Shown here: positions 1 through 8,163 of the stretch, in pieces
Layout of the letters: every line of letters begins with the position of its first letter
How positions within the stretch are numbered: the stretch's first letter is position 1
Assembly (NCBI GenBank): GCA_964633145.1
Contig: CAZWFE010000015.1
Span: forward strand, 1-53,747
Source of the DNA: CAJXSD01 sp964633145
Lineage (GTDB): Bacteria > Pseudomonadota > Alphaproteobacteria > Rhodobacterales > Rhodobacteraceae
Length of the DNA: 53,747 bases
Reading direction: 5' to 3'
Notes under the pieces: model-generated
What the model was told of the DNA's origin: nothing
The model's input: the letters and a program-made list of their open reading frames with translations, nothing else
The model's database searches: none
Made by a program: the position numbers and the translations under genes

Positions 1-2056
1 GGTTGGGTAAGTAATCATCCATTCCCGCGTCAAAGCACAACTCAGCATCGCCCTTTAGGGCGTTTGCGGTGACGCCAATCACGATGGATCGACCGATATT
101 TTGATTTTGCTCAGCCGTTCGGATCAAGCGGGTCATTTCATAACCGTCCATCACAGGCATTTGACCATCGACCAAAACAGCCGCGTAATCACCTGTTTCC
201 CACATGCCCAAGCCGGATTTACCGTCCTCAGCAAAGCTGACATCATAGCCCAGTTTTTCAAGCTGCGCGCCAATGACCATTCGATTGATGTCGTTGTCTT
301 CTACCACTAATAAATGGGGCGTCTGCGCGCTTTGCTTAGGTTCAAGGGTCAAAGATAGCGGCACGATCGCAGGGACTTGCCCCGATAACAGGTTCAGGCC
401 ACGGATCAATTCAGACGGAAGTGCGGGATATCGATACATTACAAATGTATCGGGTGCGACCAACCCTTGGGGATCTGCAAGGCTAGAGGTGACACATAAA
501 AATGATGCGTTCGCATTTGCATTCTTTAACGCAGCAATTTTGCCCGTGACACTTTCCATATCGCCCAAGGCCAAAATAATAATTGGCGGTACAGTGACCT
601 GTTGAATGGCGGGGATCAATTCGTCCAATGTTTCAAAGGTGACCAGCGTTCTCAATGCGGGCAGATCACGGTTAGGGGCAATCATTGATTTTTGGGCGCT
701 TTCATCAACGATCGAAAATAATGGAATATCATCTGGCAGCGTGCCCGTTAATTTATCTGCAGAGACCGGCCGATATGGCAGGTGAACGCAAAATGTTGAT
801 CCAACGCCTGGGGTGCTGTTGACGGAAATATGCCCGTCCAGCAAATCGACCAAGCGTTTTGCAATGGATAATCCCAGACCCGTACCGCCAAAGCGGCGAT
901 TGTTGTCTTGGTCCGCTTGCGAAAAGGGTAAAAACAGTTTCGATAAATCATCTGCTGAAATCCCAATGCCATTGTCACGGATGCAGATCAAAATTGTATT
1001 ATTTTGCCCCGGTGCCAAAGATAGACAAACATGGCCCGGTGCATCTGGCGTGCCTTGGGAAAATTTGATCGCATTGGACATCAAATTGTTAATGATTTGG
1101 CGAACGCGACCAGGATCGGAACGGACATCCGCCGATACACTGGGTGCGATTTGCAATTCCAAAAAACAGTTGCGCGCCAACGCTTCGGCGCCCATCTCGA
1201 CCGAGACGCTTTCACAGATTTCTGCATATGACATGGTCGTTTCGACGACAGAAAATTTGCCAGCTTCTATCTTGGATAGGTCCAGAATATCATCAATAAT
1301 CCGTAGCAAAGACCGCGCAGAATTTACAATTGACGATACTTTGCGGCGGTCGTTTTCTTCCATTGGTTGTTGGTATAGCAATTCTGACATTCCGATAATG
1401 CCATTCATCGGTGTGCGTATTTCATGGGACATATTGGCCAAAAACGCAGATTTTGCCATGTTTGCCGATTCAGCCTTTTGTGCGGCTTGCTGCAAAACAG
1501 TTTCATAGCGACGAAACATTGATGCAAAATAAAACATTTCAAACATCACAAATATGAACGACACAGTAATGGTTGTCGGTGCGATAAATGTGCTGGTTGC
1601 ATTCAGGCTCAGTTCATCTGGGCCCAATAAATTGTGATCGAATATTTTACTGACCCACCAAATGATTATGGGAACCGGGCAAATCAAATAACCCAAAATA
1701 CGTTCGTTTGGGCGCTGAAACACCAAAAATGGAATGCCAGTTACCGCGATTAGCAGAAAATTCATCCCGCCAAAATCAGGAATCAGTTGTTTGATGATAA
1801 ATAAATAAACACAGCCGGCCCCCATCCACAGGGATTTGGCAAAACGATGCATTTCGATGCGATGCAAAATGAATGCGATCACAAAAATGGACAGCATCGT
1901 AAACGATGACAGGGTTAGGATCGTCGCCCCCAAAAACCAGGTCAAAGGGCCCCAGACGCACAGCGCAACGATCCAAAACACAACCAGTGCTTTAGATACG
2001 CTATCACCACGATCCGCGATCGAGATCGTTTGTGTTTCTTGTGTGTTGGTCATCAT
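1..2056 (-). CDS. Membrane hybrid sensor histidine kinase/response regulator (3' end beyond window)
   Basis: Read on the minus strand from ATG at 2056; an in-frame ATG at 2062 is an alternative, and a stop lies just before it. About 685 codons are visible and the C-terminus is outside the window. The N-terminal ~190 residues hold about five or six hydrophobic segments with no large periplasmic loop. A HisKA domain follows (NMSHEIRTPMNGIIGMSELL, phospho-acceptor His about residue 211), then HATPase_c (N box NNLMSNAIKFS, G box GGTGLGLSIAKRL near 389). A poorly conserved segment of about 120 residues resembles a degenerate receiver. A true receiver comes next (LLVVEDNDINRMV; VDGQMPVMDGYEM, phospho-acceptor Asp about 630). 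By family it autophosphorylates on His and passes phosphate to its own receiver; the signal is unknown. No partner gene is visible. Confidence 0.9.
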   Translation of the reverse strand, partial: MMTNTQETQTISIADRGDSVSKALVVFWIVALCVWGPLTWFLGATILTLSSFTMLSIFVIAFILHRIEMHRFAKSLWMGAGCVYLFIIKQLIPDFGGMNFLLIAVTGIPFLVFQRPNERILGYLICPVPIIIWWVSKIFDHNLLGPDELSLNATSTFIAPTTITVSFIFVMFEMFYFASMFRRYETVLQQAAQKAESANMAKSAFLANMSHEIRTPMNGIIGMSELLYQQPMEENDRRKVSSIVNSARSLLRIIDDILDLSKIEAGKFSVVETTMSYAEICESVSVEMGAEALARNCFLELQIAPSVSADVRSDPGRVRQIINNLMSNAIKFSQGTPDAPGHVCLSLAPGQNNTILICIRDNGIGISADDLSKLFLPFSQADQDNNRRFGGTGLGLSIAKRLVDLLDGHISVNSTPGVGSTFCVHLPYRPVSADKLTGTLPDDIPLFSIVDESAQKSMIAPNRDLPALRTLVTFETLDELIPAIQQVTVPPIIILALGDMESVTGKIAALKNANANASFLCVTSSLADPQGLVAPDTFVMYRYPALPSELIRGLNLLSGQVPAIVPLSLTLEPKQSAQTPHLLVVEDNDINRMVIGAQLEKLGYDVSFAEDGKSGLGMWETGDYAAVLVDGQMPVMDGYEMTRLIRTAEQNQNIGRSIVIGVTANALKGDAELCFDAGMDDYLPN

Positions 2057-2250
2057 ATGCATCCCGGACTAGGTCCATTGTGTAGGGTATGCGGTACAGC
2101 GATCATAACATATATATCCCTATGGATATTTTCCGGTATAATTAGTATTGTTTTTGATGGCGTTTGGCAAAATTTATGCGTCACAAAGATTTCATCTGAA
2201 ATTTTTCGATTCAGTATTATATTTTAAATATATCTATATTGGAGATTCGA

Positions 2251-2712
2251 ATGACTGTATTGAACAAAAAAAGACTTGTCGCTTTGGTCGGGCTAGCAAT
2301 AGCTGTCCCATTTTCCGTTTCCATGGCCCATTCTGATACAAACGGTATTCAGCCCCAAGTTGCAGCCCGTATGGCGGTCATGACCCAAATCAAAGAGGCG
2401 ATGGCGCCTTTGGGTGGGATGGCCAAGGGGGCGGTTGAATTTGATGCCGCTGTTGCCCAAGCCGCTGTTGCCAGTTTGCTGGATGCAAGCGAACTTACAG
2501 CTGCCGTATTTGAGCCAAATGTAAGCGACCCCAAATCCGAAGCCTTGCCTGCCATTTGGGAAAACTGGGATGATTTTGTGTCAAAATCAGAAGACCTGAC
2601 CTTTGCGGCTGAGGGCTGGGATGTGTCATCACTGGACAGCCTGCGCGCAGGGATGGGTAACATTGGTGCGGCGTGTTCTGCCTGTCACAAAGCGTATCGC
2701 ATGAAAAAATAA
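2251..2712 (+). CDS. Cytochrome c' / c556 family protein
   Basis: A 153-residue periplasmic haem protein. The start at 2251 is chosen because GGAG lies 6 nt upstream; an in-frame ATG at 2239 has no ribosome site. The N-terminus is a Sec signal peptide (KKRL, then a hydrophobic run ending near AHS). The single haem-binding motif CSACHKAYR lies at the extreme C-terminus, as is usual for the four-helix cytochrome c' family. Members bind NO/CO or carry electrons; the exact role here is unknown. It sits 121 nt upstream of the formaldehyde dehydrogenase gene on the same strand, but two inverted repeats lie between, so co-transcription is uncertain. Confidence 0.88.
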   Translation: MTVLNKKRLVALVGLAIAVPFSVSMAHSDTNGIQPQVAARMAVMTQIKEAMAPLGGMAKGAVEFDAAVAQAAVASLLDASELTAAVFEPNVSDPKSEALPAIWENWDDFVSKSEDLTFAAEGWDVSSLDSLRAGMGNIGAACSACHKAYRMKK

Positions 2713-2714
2713 TG

Positions 2715-2753
2715 TTTGCGCAGGGTGGGTTATTTGTTCCGATCTTGCGCAAA
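2715..2753. promoter_or_regulatory. Inverted repeat TTTGCGCA-N23-TGCGCAAA between cytochrome gene and adhC
   Basis: Perfect 8-bp arms at 2715-2722 and 2746-2753 are separated by 23 nt, starting 3 nt after the cytochrome stop codon. There is no T-run, so it is a weak candidate for a rho-independent terminator; it could be an operator for adhC. The assignment is uncertain. Confidence 0.35.
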
Positions 2754-2773
2754 ATGTAGCGAATTTGCCGCGA

Positions 2774-2800
2774 CCTGACTTGCGTCAGGGATACTTTTGG
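2774..2800 (+). repeat. Hairpin plus GATACTTTTGG tail in the adhC leader
   Basis: CCTGAC-TTGC-GTCAGG forms a 6-bp hairpin (2774-2789) followed at once by GATACTTTTGG, about 34 nt before the adhC start. A related arrangement (AGGATATTTTTGG after a hairpin) lies after adhC, so the two look like copies of one intergenic element. Function unknown. Confidence 0.45.
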
Positions 2801-2833
2801 CGCAGTCTGCCCAGATAAATTGGGAGATATATT

Positions 2834-3946
2834 ATGCGGACACGTGCAGCAGTTGCATTGCAGGCTGGCAAGCCTCTTGAAGTGATGGAAGTAAACCTAG
2901 AGGGCCCCAAAGAGGGCGAGGTTTTGGTAGAAATCAAAGCGACCGGGATATGTCATACAGATGAATTTACCCTGTCAGGTGCCGACCCCGAAGGCATGTT
3001 TCCTGCCATTCTAGGCCACGAAGGTGCGGGTGTGGTGGTCGAAGTGGGCCCTGGTGTCAAGGATCTGAAGGTGGGCGATCATGTGATCCCGCTATATACG
3101 CCTGAATGTCGTCAGTGTGAATATTGCCTACATCCCAAAACAAACCTATGTCAGGCCATTCGTGAAACCCAAGGCCGCGGTGTGATGCCCGATGGCACCA
3201 GCCGGTTTAGCATGTTGGATGGAACGCCCATTCTGCATTACATGGGGTGTTCGACATTTTCCAATCATACGGTGTTGCCCGAAATCGCGCTGGCCAAAAT
3301 CCGCCCTGATGCCCCCTTTGACAAGGTGTGTTACATCGGATGTGGCGTGACGACTGGCATTGGTGCAGTCATCAACACGGCCAAGGTTGAAATCGGCAGC
3401 CGCGCGATTGTATTCGGTTTGGGTGGTATCGGTTTGAATGTGATCCAAGGCCTGCGGTTAGCGGGTGCGGATCAGATTGTTGGCGTTGATTTGAACAACG
3501 ACAAAAAGCCGATGGCGGAACGCTTTGGTATGACGGATTTTGTAAACCCATCCGAGGTTGAGGGTGATTTGGTCCCCTATCTGGTCAATCTGACCAAAGG
3601 CGGGGCAGATTACACGTTTGATGCCACCGGCAATGTGCAAGTCATGCGGACGGCATTGGAATCAGCGCACAAAGGTTGGGGGGAAAGCATAATCATTGGT
3701 GTGGCCCCCGCAGGTGCCGAAATTTCCACACGTCCGTTCCAGTTGGTGACAGGACGCGTGTGGCGTGGGACAGCATTTGGTGGTGCGCGTGGGCGTACGG
3801 ATGTTCCACAGATTGTTGATTGGTACATGGATGGTAAAATCGAGATTGATCCGATGATCACACATACGTTGTCATTAGAGGACATCAATAAAGGTTTCGA
3901 TTTAATGCATTCAGGTGAAAGCATTCGTTCCGTTGTTGTTTACTGA
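2834..3946 (+). CDS. adhC: S-(hydroxymethyl)glutathione dehydrogenase (class III alcohol dehydrogenase)
   Basis: A 370-residue cytosolic zinc enzyme that oxidises S-hydroxymethylglutathione, the spontaneous formaldehyde-glutathione adduct, to S-formylglutathione with NAD+; members also reduce S-nitrosoglutathione. Visible features are catalytic zinc ligands Cys40 (GICHTDEF), His62-Glu63 (GHEGAG) and Cys170 (YIGCGVTTG); structural zinc ligands Cys92, 95, 98 and 106; and Arg115, the family's anion-binding arginine. The Rossmann motif is VFGLGGIGLNVIQG. Length is full for the family. The start has GGGAG 7 nt upstream. The next enzyme of the pathway, fghA, lies at 7289 on the same strand, which supports formaldehyde detoxification or C1 oxidation. 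Confidence 0.96.
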   Translation: MRTRAAVALQAGKPLEVMEVNLEGPKEGEVLVEIKATGICHTDEFTLSGADPEGMFPAILGHEGAGVVVEVGPGVKDLKVGDHVIPLYTPECRQCEYCLHPKTNLCQAIRETQGRGVMPDGTSRFSMLDGTPILHYMGCSTFSNHTVLPEIALAKIRPDAPFDKVCYIGCGVTTGIGAVINTAKVEIGSRAIVFGLGGIGLNVIQGLRLAGADQIVGVDLNNDKKPMAERFGMTDFVNPSEVEGDLVPYLVNLTKGGADYTFDATGNVQVMRTALESAHKGWGESIIIGVAPAGAEISTRPFQLVTGRVWRGTAFGGARGRTDVPQIVDWYMDGKIEIDPMITHTLSLEDINKGFDLMHSGESIRSVVVY

Positions 3947-3958
3947 TAAGTCAAACGG

Positions 3959-4011
3959 GGTATTGGCGCGGTCGCGCCAATGCCTTCGGCGAGGATATTT
4001 TTGGACAAAAA
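3959..4011 (+). repeat. Strong hairpin followed by AGGATATTTTTGG tail
   Basis: GGTATTGGCGC (3959-3969) pairs with GCGCCAATGCC (3974-3984) with one T-G wobble, giving an 11-bp stem with a 4-nt loop just after adhC. CCTTCGGCGAGG-ATATTTTTGG follows and runs directly to the start codon of the next gene. The hairpin may end adhC transcription or stabilise its mRNA. The tail resembles the element before adhC and a motif I recall as common in Rhodobacterales leaders (memory, not checked). Confidence 0.5.
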
Positions 4012-4506
4012 ATGATGACGGGGGTTGAAATCCGATCTGCTGCGCCTGCAGATATGACTGCGGTTTGGGGGATATTAGAGCCTGTGTTTCGGGCGGGCGA
4101 TACCTATACCGTTGATGCGGATATTTCGCGCGATGATGCGTTGGCCTATTGGTTTGATGCGGCAAAGCGTGTTTTTGTTGCCGAAATTGGTGGTCGTGTT
4201 GTCGGCACCTATTATATTCGTGCCAACCAAGCGGGGGGTGGCGCGCATGTATGTAATTGTGGGTATATGGCGCATCCTGAGGCGCGTGGCTTGGGTGTGG
4301 CGCGCACTATGTTGCAGCATTCTTTGGCTTTGGCGCCGCAATTGGGGTATCGCGCGATGCAATATAATTTTGTGGTGTCAACGAATACGCGGGCGATTGC
4401 CATTTGGCAGGCCAATGGTTTCGATATCGTGGGGCGATTGCCTGCGGCGTTCAAGCATCCGCACCAAGGGTTTGTCGATGCCTTGGTGATGTATCGTCAG
4501 TTATGA
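4012..4506 (+). CDS. GNAT family N-acetyltransferase
   Basis: A 164-residue single-domain acetyltransferase of the Gcn5 fold, expected to move an acetyl group from acetyl-CoA to an unknown amine. The core is recognisable: the beta-bulge strand GGGAHVCNCGYMAHPEARGLGVARTM carries the Q/RxxGxG/A-type pyrophosphate loop (ARGLGVA), and VVSTNTRAIAIWQANGFDIVGR matches the C-terminal motif (NxxAxxxWxxxGF). Two ATGs lie at 4012 and 4015. It overlaps the convergent TetR gene by 6 nt. Substrate cannot be inferred from context. Confidence 0.85.
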   Translation: MMTGVEIRSAAPADMTAVWGILEPVFRAGDTYTVDADISRDDALAYWFDAAKRVFVAEIGGRVVGTYYIRANQAGGGAHVCNCGYMAHPEARGLGVARTMLQHSLALAPQLGYRAMQYNFVVSTNTRAIAIWQANGFDIVGRLPAAFKHPHQGFVDALVMYRQL

Positions 4507-5127
4507 TGTGGGCGCTGCGTAGCGGGACATAAAGGTTTGGACTGCACCTGTTGCCACGCGGTCGATTTCGTCATCGCCGAATGTGGTTGAAATTCCCAAT
4601 ATGCTGCGCGACCACAGGTCGGCTTTGCACAGTTCGATGAATTGATCCGCTGCAAGCGTTTTGTCGTTGATCGTCAATTCGCCGCGTTCAATGGCAGCTT
4701 GGAATAGGGTGCAGAGGGTTTGTTGGCCCAGCTGTGGACCGTTTTGATAGAAATGTTGTCCCAATTCGGGAAACCGATCCGCTTCTGCCACGCAGATGCG
4801 AAAAACGCGCAGAGAAAAATCAGACAGCATAAAGCGAATGATGTGATGGGCTGCTTGGGTCAGAACGCTTTCGATATGTGCGTTTTGATTGATCGCTTCT
4901 AGTGCAAAGTCGGTTTTTTGAACGCATTCGTTTTTGACGACTTCTATGAACAACGATTGTTTGTCTGGGAAGTAGCTGTAAACGGTGGCCTTAGAGACCT
5001 GGGCCAATTTTGCGATTGCATCCATATTCGCATTCGCAAAGCCCTGAGCCAAGAAAATGTCACGCGCGCCCAGTAGGACTTGGTCGAGTTTGCGCCCCTT
5101 TTTCCCAAGTGTATTTGGTGCGTTCAT
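4501..5127 (-). CDS. TetR/AcrR family transcriptional regulator
   Basis: A 208-residue one-component regulator. The start at 5127 is preferred because GGAAG lies 5 nt upstream; an in-frame start at 5163 lacks one. The N-terminal helix-turn-helix runs about residues 15-60 (MDAIAKLAQVSKATVYSYFP), with the family's ATVYSYF recognition segment followed by DKQSLF. The C-terminal ~140 residues form the variable ligand and dimer domain. It is divergent from mbfA, with 115 nt between starts containing an Irr-type box; it may control itself, mbfA or neither. Ligand unknown. Confidence 0.9.
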   Translation of the reverse strand: MNAPNTLGKKGRKLDQVLLGARDIFLAQGFANANMDAIAKLAQVSKATVYSYFPDKQSLFIEVVKNECVQKTDFALEAINQNAHIESVLTQAAHHIIRFMLSDFSLRVFRICVAEADRFPELGQHFYQNGPQLGQQTLCTLFQAAIERGELTINDKTLAADQFIELCKADLWSRSILGISTTFGDDEIDRVATGAVQTFMSRYAAPTS

Positions 5128-5213
5128 GGATCTTCCTTTCAGATCAGAACTATAGGGTGGCAAAGTGAAATTGGATAGGGGGATTGTAAGTTTAATCTAG
5201 ATTTCCTATTATA

Positions 5214-5228
5214 TTAGAATAATTCTAA
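5214..5228. promoter_or_regulatory. Iron control element (Irr box) upstream of mbfA
   Basis: TTAGAATAATTCTAA is a perfect 6-bp inverted repeat with a 3-nt spacer and matches the iron control element bound by Irr in alphaproteobacteria (core TTAGAA-N3-TTCTAA). It ends 14 nt before the mbfA start codon, so it would overlap the promoter or transcription start, consistent with repression under low iron. It may also influence the divergent TetR gene. Confidence 0.82.
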
Positions 5229-5242
5229 ACTAAGGTGATCCT

Positions 5243-6217
5243 ATGCGTTTTTCGATTGGTCGACGCCGGTTGCGTGATTTGTCAGAACAAGAAATTTTGG
5301 CGCTTGCGATTTCGTCCGAAGAGGATGATGCACGCATTTACCGCGGCTTTGCGCAAAAGCTGAGGCCCGATTTTGCGCATACGGCCGAAATGTTTGACCG
5401 TATGGCCAAAGAAGAAGATGAGCATAGGCGTCGGTTAATTGACCAGCACATTGCAAGATTTGGTGATGTCATACCATTGATACGGCGTGAACATGTGGCT
5501 GGGTTTTACACACGAAAGCCAATGTGGTTATCGCAAAATCTGACACTGGATCAAATACGCGACGAAGCTGCGCAAATGGAACGCACAGCTGAGGCATTTT
5601 ATCTGCAGGCTGCGGCGCGTACCCAAGACGCTGAGACGCGCAAATTATTGGGCGATTTGGCTGAAGCAGAAACAAGCCATGCCAAATCTGCCCAAGATAT
5701 GACCGATACGCTGAACGCCTCTGCCGAGGCTGAGACCGAAAATACACATGCGGCGCGCCAATTTGTTTTGACGTGGGTGCAACCGGGATTGGCCGGGCTG
5801 ATGGATGGATCTGTATCCACATTGGCGCCGATTTTTGCCACGGCTTTCGCGACCCAAGATACCTGGACCACGTTTTTGGTGGGTCTGGCGGCATCTGTTG
5901 GGGCAGGTATTTCCATGGGCTTTACCGAGGCCGCATCAGATGATGGTTCGTTGTCGGGGCGTGGGGCGCCCTGGAAACGTGGGGTTGCATCAGGGGTGAT
6001 GACAACTGTTGGCGGCTTGGGGCATGCCTTGCCATATCTGATTCCGCATTTTTGGACTGCGACGATCACAGCGTTCGTTATCGTGTTCATTGAATTATGG
6101 GCGATTGCGTGGATCCAGAACAAATTTATGGATACCCCATTTTTCCGCGCAGCATTTCAGGTGGTACTGGGCGGGGCCATGGTTTTTGCCGCTGGTGTTT
6201 TGATTGGATCCGGTTAG
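5243..6217 (+). CDS. mbfA: Membrane-bound ferritin-like iron exporter (erythrin-VIT1 fusion)
   Basis: A 324-residue fusion. The N-terminal ~165 residues form a rubrerythrin/ferritin-like di-iron domain with spaced glutamates and histidine (SSEEDDARIYR, KEEDEHRRRL, ERTAEAFY, EAETSHAK). The C-terminal ~150 residues hold VIT1/CCC1-like membrane helices (GLAGLMDGSVSTLAPIFATA, AGISMGFTEAASD, then three more segments). MbfA proteins of rhizobia export iron from the cytosol and protect against iron and peroxide stress, under Irr repression. The Irr box 14 nt upstream fits this. AAGGTG lies just before the ATG. The position inside a formaldehyde gene region seems incidental. Confidence 0.92.
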   Translation: MRFSIGRRRLRDLSEQEILALAISSEEDDARIYRGFAQKLRPDFAHTAEMFDRMAKEEDEHRRRLIDQHIARFGDVIPLIRREHVAGFYTRKPMWLSQNLTLDQIRDEAAQMERTAEAFYLQAAARTQDAETRKLLGDLAEAETSHAKSAQDMTDTLNASAEAETENTHAARQFVLTWVQPGLAGLMDGSVSTLAPIFATAFATQDTWTTFLVGLAASVGAGISMGFTEAASDDGSLSGRGAPWKRGVASGVMTTVGGLGHALPYLIPHFWTATITAFVIVFIELWAIAWIQNKFMDTPFFRAAFQVVLGGAMVFAAGVLIGSG

Positions 6218-6265
6218 ACACGAATATAGATTGACGGCAAATTTTTAGGTGATAAGCCTGTTTGT

Positions 6266-7201
6266 ATGTATGATATATTTCTGAAAACTGTGCCATTTTT
6301 TGCGCTGATTGCCGTGGGCTATTGGGCGGGGCGCACGCGGTTTTTTACCGAAGAGGCGACAGCCTATCTGACGAAATTTATCTTTTACTTTGCACTTTCG
6401 GCGATGTTGTTCAAATTTTCGTCGAACTTGTCGTTGGGCGAATTGCTGGATTGGCAGTTTATGCAGGCCTATCTGTACGGATCGGTGATTGTGTATTTAT
6501 TGGCCACAGCTGTGGCGATCGTGCGTAAAAAACCCATGGCTGAGGCCGCGATTGAGGCGCAGTGTTCCGTAATCGGCAATGTCGGGTTTCTGGGTATCCC
6601 CATGCTGGCCCTGTTGATGGGCGAGGCGGCTGTGGGCCATGTGATGATGGTGCTGGCCGTTGATTTATTGGTCTTTGGATCATTGGTTGTCATGGTGATC
6701 GTTGGGTCGCGCGATGGTCGGATGAGCATTGGGATTTTCCGCACCCTGTTTATGGGGTTGATCCGCAATCCGATGATTGTGTCCATCATTTTGGGGTTGT
6801 CGTGGTCTGCATGGGAAATCCCCATTCCTGCACCGCTAAATGAATTTATGACAATGCTGGGGGCGGCGGCCACACCGGGGGCGTTGTTTGCGATTGGGGC
6901 ATCCTTGGCCAGTAAATCGGCCGAACGGGTGCAGGTCGCGGGGTGGTTGTCATTTTGCAAACTTGTGCTGCATCCGCTGGTCGTTGCCTATTTCGCGTTG
7001 GTTTTGTTTGACGTTGATCCCTATGCGGCTGCGGTTATGATTGCAGCCTGTTCATTGCCGGTGGCTGGTAATATTTACATGATTGCCCAGCACTATGGCG
7101 TGGCCCCGCAACGGGTATCGGCCAGTATTCTGATTTCAACTGCGCTTAGTATTGTGACGGTTTCGCTGGTGATTGCTTGGGTCACGCCGCTTTATTCCTG
7201 A
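6266..7201 (+). CDS. AEC family transporter (auxin efflux carrier type permease)
   Basis: A 311-residue inner-membrane protein with about ten hydrophobic segments in the two five-helix halves of the AEC/BART fold. The opening MYDIFLKTVPFFALIAVGYWAGR and the half-way pattern RNPMIVSIILGLSWS...PAPLNEF are typical, as is GALFAIGASLA in the second half. Bacterial members move organic anions such as malate or malonate; the substrate here is unknown. It follows mbfA by 48 nt on the same strand. A 7-bp inverted repeat (ATTGCCG...CGGCAAT) lies just after its stop. Confidence 0.87.
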   Translation: MYDIFLKTVPFFALIAVGYWAGRTRFFTEEATAYLTKFIFYFALSAMLFKFSSNLSLGELLDWQFMQAYLYGSVIVYLLATAVAIVRKKPMAEAAIEAQCSVIGNVGFLGIPMLALLMGEAAVGHVMMVLAVDLLVFGSLVVMVIVGSRDGRMSIGIFRTLFMGLIRNPMIVSIILGLSWSAWEIPIPAPLNEFMTMLGAAATPGALFAIGASLASKSAERVQVAGWLSFCKLVLHPLVVAYFALVLFDVDPYAAAVMIAACSLPVAGNIYMIAQHYGVAPQRVSASILISTALSIVTVSLVIAWVTPLYS

Positions 7202-7288
7202 AATTGCCGTTTGTTGTCTTGCGTGTGAAAGCGGCAATGGGTTAGCTGTCAGGTAACGATTAATCGCTACGCGAGAAAGGGATTTGAT

Positions 7289-8125
7289 ATGGAAACCATT
7301 TCAGAAAACAAATGTTTTGACGGGATACAAGGTGTGTATTCACATACGTCCCAAGCCTGTCAGTGTGATATGACCTTTGGCCTGTTCCTGCCATCATTGG
7401 CCCGGGAAATGTCAGTGCCGGTTTTATGGTATTTGTCTGGTCTGACATGCACCCACGAAAACGCCATGGTCAAGGCAGGCGCACAGGCCTGGGCCGAACA
7501 GGCAGGGATTGCCTTGGTTTTTCCCGATACGTCGCCGCGCGGCGATGGTGTGGCAGATGATGATGCCTATGATCTGGGACAGGGGGCTGGGTTTTACGTC
7601 AATGCAACACAGGACCCTTGGGCCAAACATTTCCAGATGTGGGATTACATTGCAAATGAATTGCCCAACCTTATTGGCGAACATTTCGCGATTGATCTGG
7701 AACGACAATCGATTACGGGCCATTCGATGGGCGGGCATGGCGCGTTGACGATGGCGATGGGGCTGCCGGATCGGTTCAAATCGGTGTCGGCTTTTGCGCC
7801 CATTTCAAATCCAACGGGGGCCGATTGGGGCCGTAAACAATTGGCGGCCTATCTGGGCGATGATGAAACCACATGGCAACGCCATGATGCTAGCGTCCAA
7901 ATGCGCGCCAGTGGTTGTGATATTCCGATGTTGGTGGACTGGGGAACCAACGATCAATTTATCGACCTGCTGCGCCCCGAGGCATTGATGCAGGCCGCCG
8001 CCGAACGCCGCCATCAGGGCACATTCAGATTGCAGCAGGGCTATGATCACAGCTACTTTTTCGTTTCCAGCTTTATGCAAGATCACATCACATACCATGC
8101 CGATGCACTCTATAGTGATGAATGA
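7289..8125 (+). CDS. fghA: S-formylglutathione hydrolase
   Basis: A 278-residue cytosolic alpha/beta-hydrolase (esterase D family) that splits S-formylglutathione to formate and glutathione, the second step of glutathione-dependent formaldehyde oxidation. The nucleophile elbow is GHSMGGHGAL (Ser146). The conserved SGLTCTHENAM (Cys54) and the acid and base regions (WGTNDQF; GYDHSYFF) are present, and length matches the family. AAAGGG lies upstream of the ATG. It forms a functional pair with adhC, 3.3 kb upstream on the same strand, although four unrelated genes intervene. sthA follows after 38 nt and may be co-transcribed. Confidence 0.96.
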   Translation: METISENKCFDGIQGVYSHTSQACQCDMTFGLFLPSLAREMSVPVLWYLSGLTCTHENAMVKAGAQAWAEQAGIALVFPDTSPRGDGVADDDAYDLGQGAGFYVNATQDPWAKHFQMWDYIANELPNLIGEHFAIDLERQSITGHSMGGHGALTMAMGLPDRFKSVSAFAPISNPTGADWGRKQLAAYLGDDETTWQRHDASVQMRASGCDIPMLVDWGTNDQFIDLLRPEALMQAAAERRHQGTFRLQQGYDHSYFFVSSFMQDHITYHADALYSDE

Positions 8126-8163
8126 TCGCGCCGTTTGCCTGATGTGAACATAGGAACACGCAA

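Noticed and set aside
813..1508. 231-codon plus-strand frame antisense to the histidine kinase
   Set aside because: The minus-strand frame has unmistakable HisKA and ATPase motifs; the plus-strand translation has no family features.
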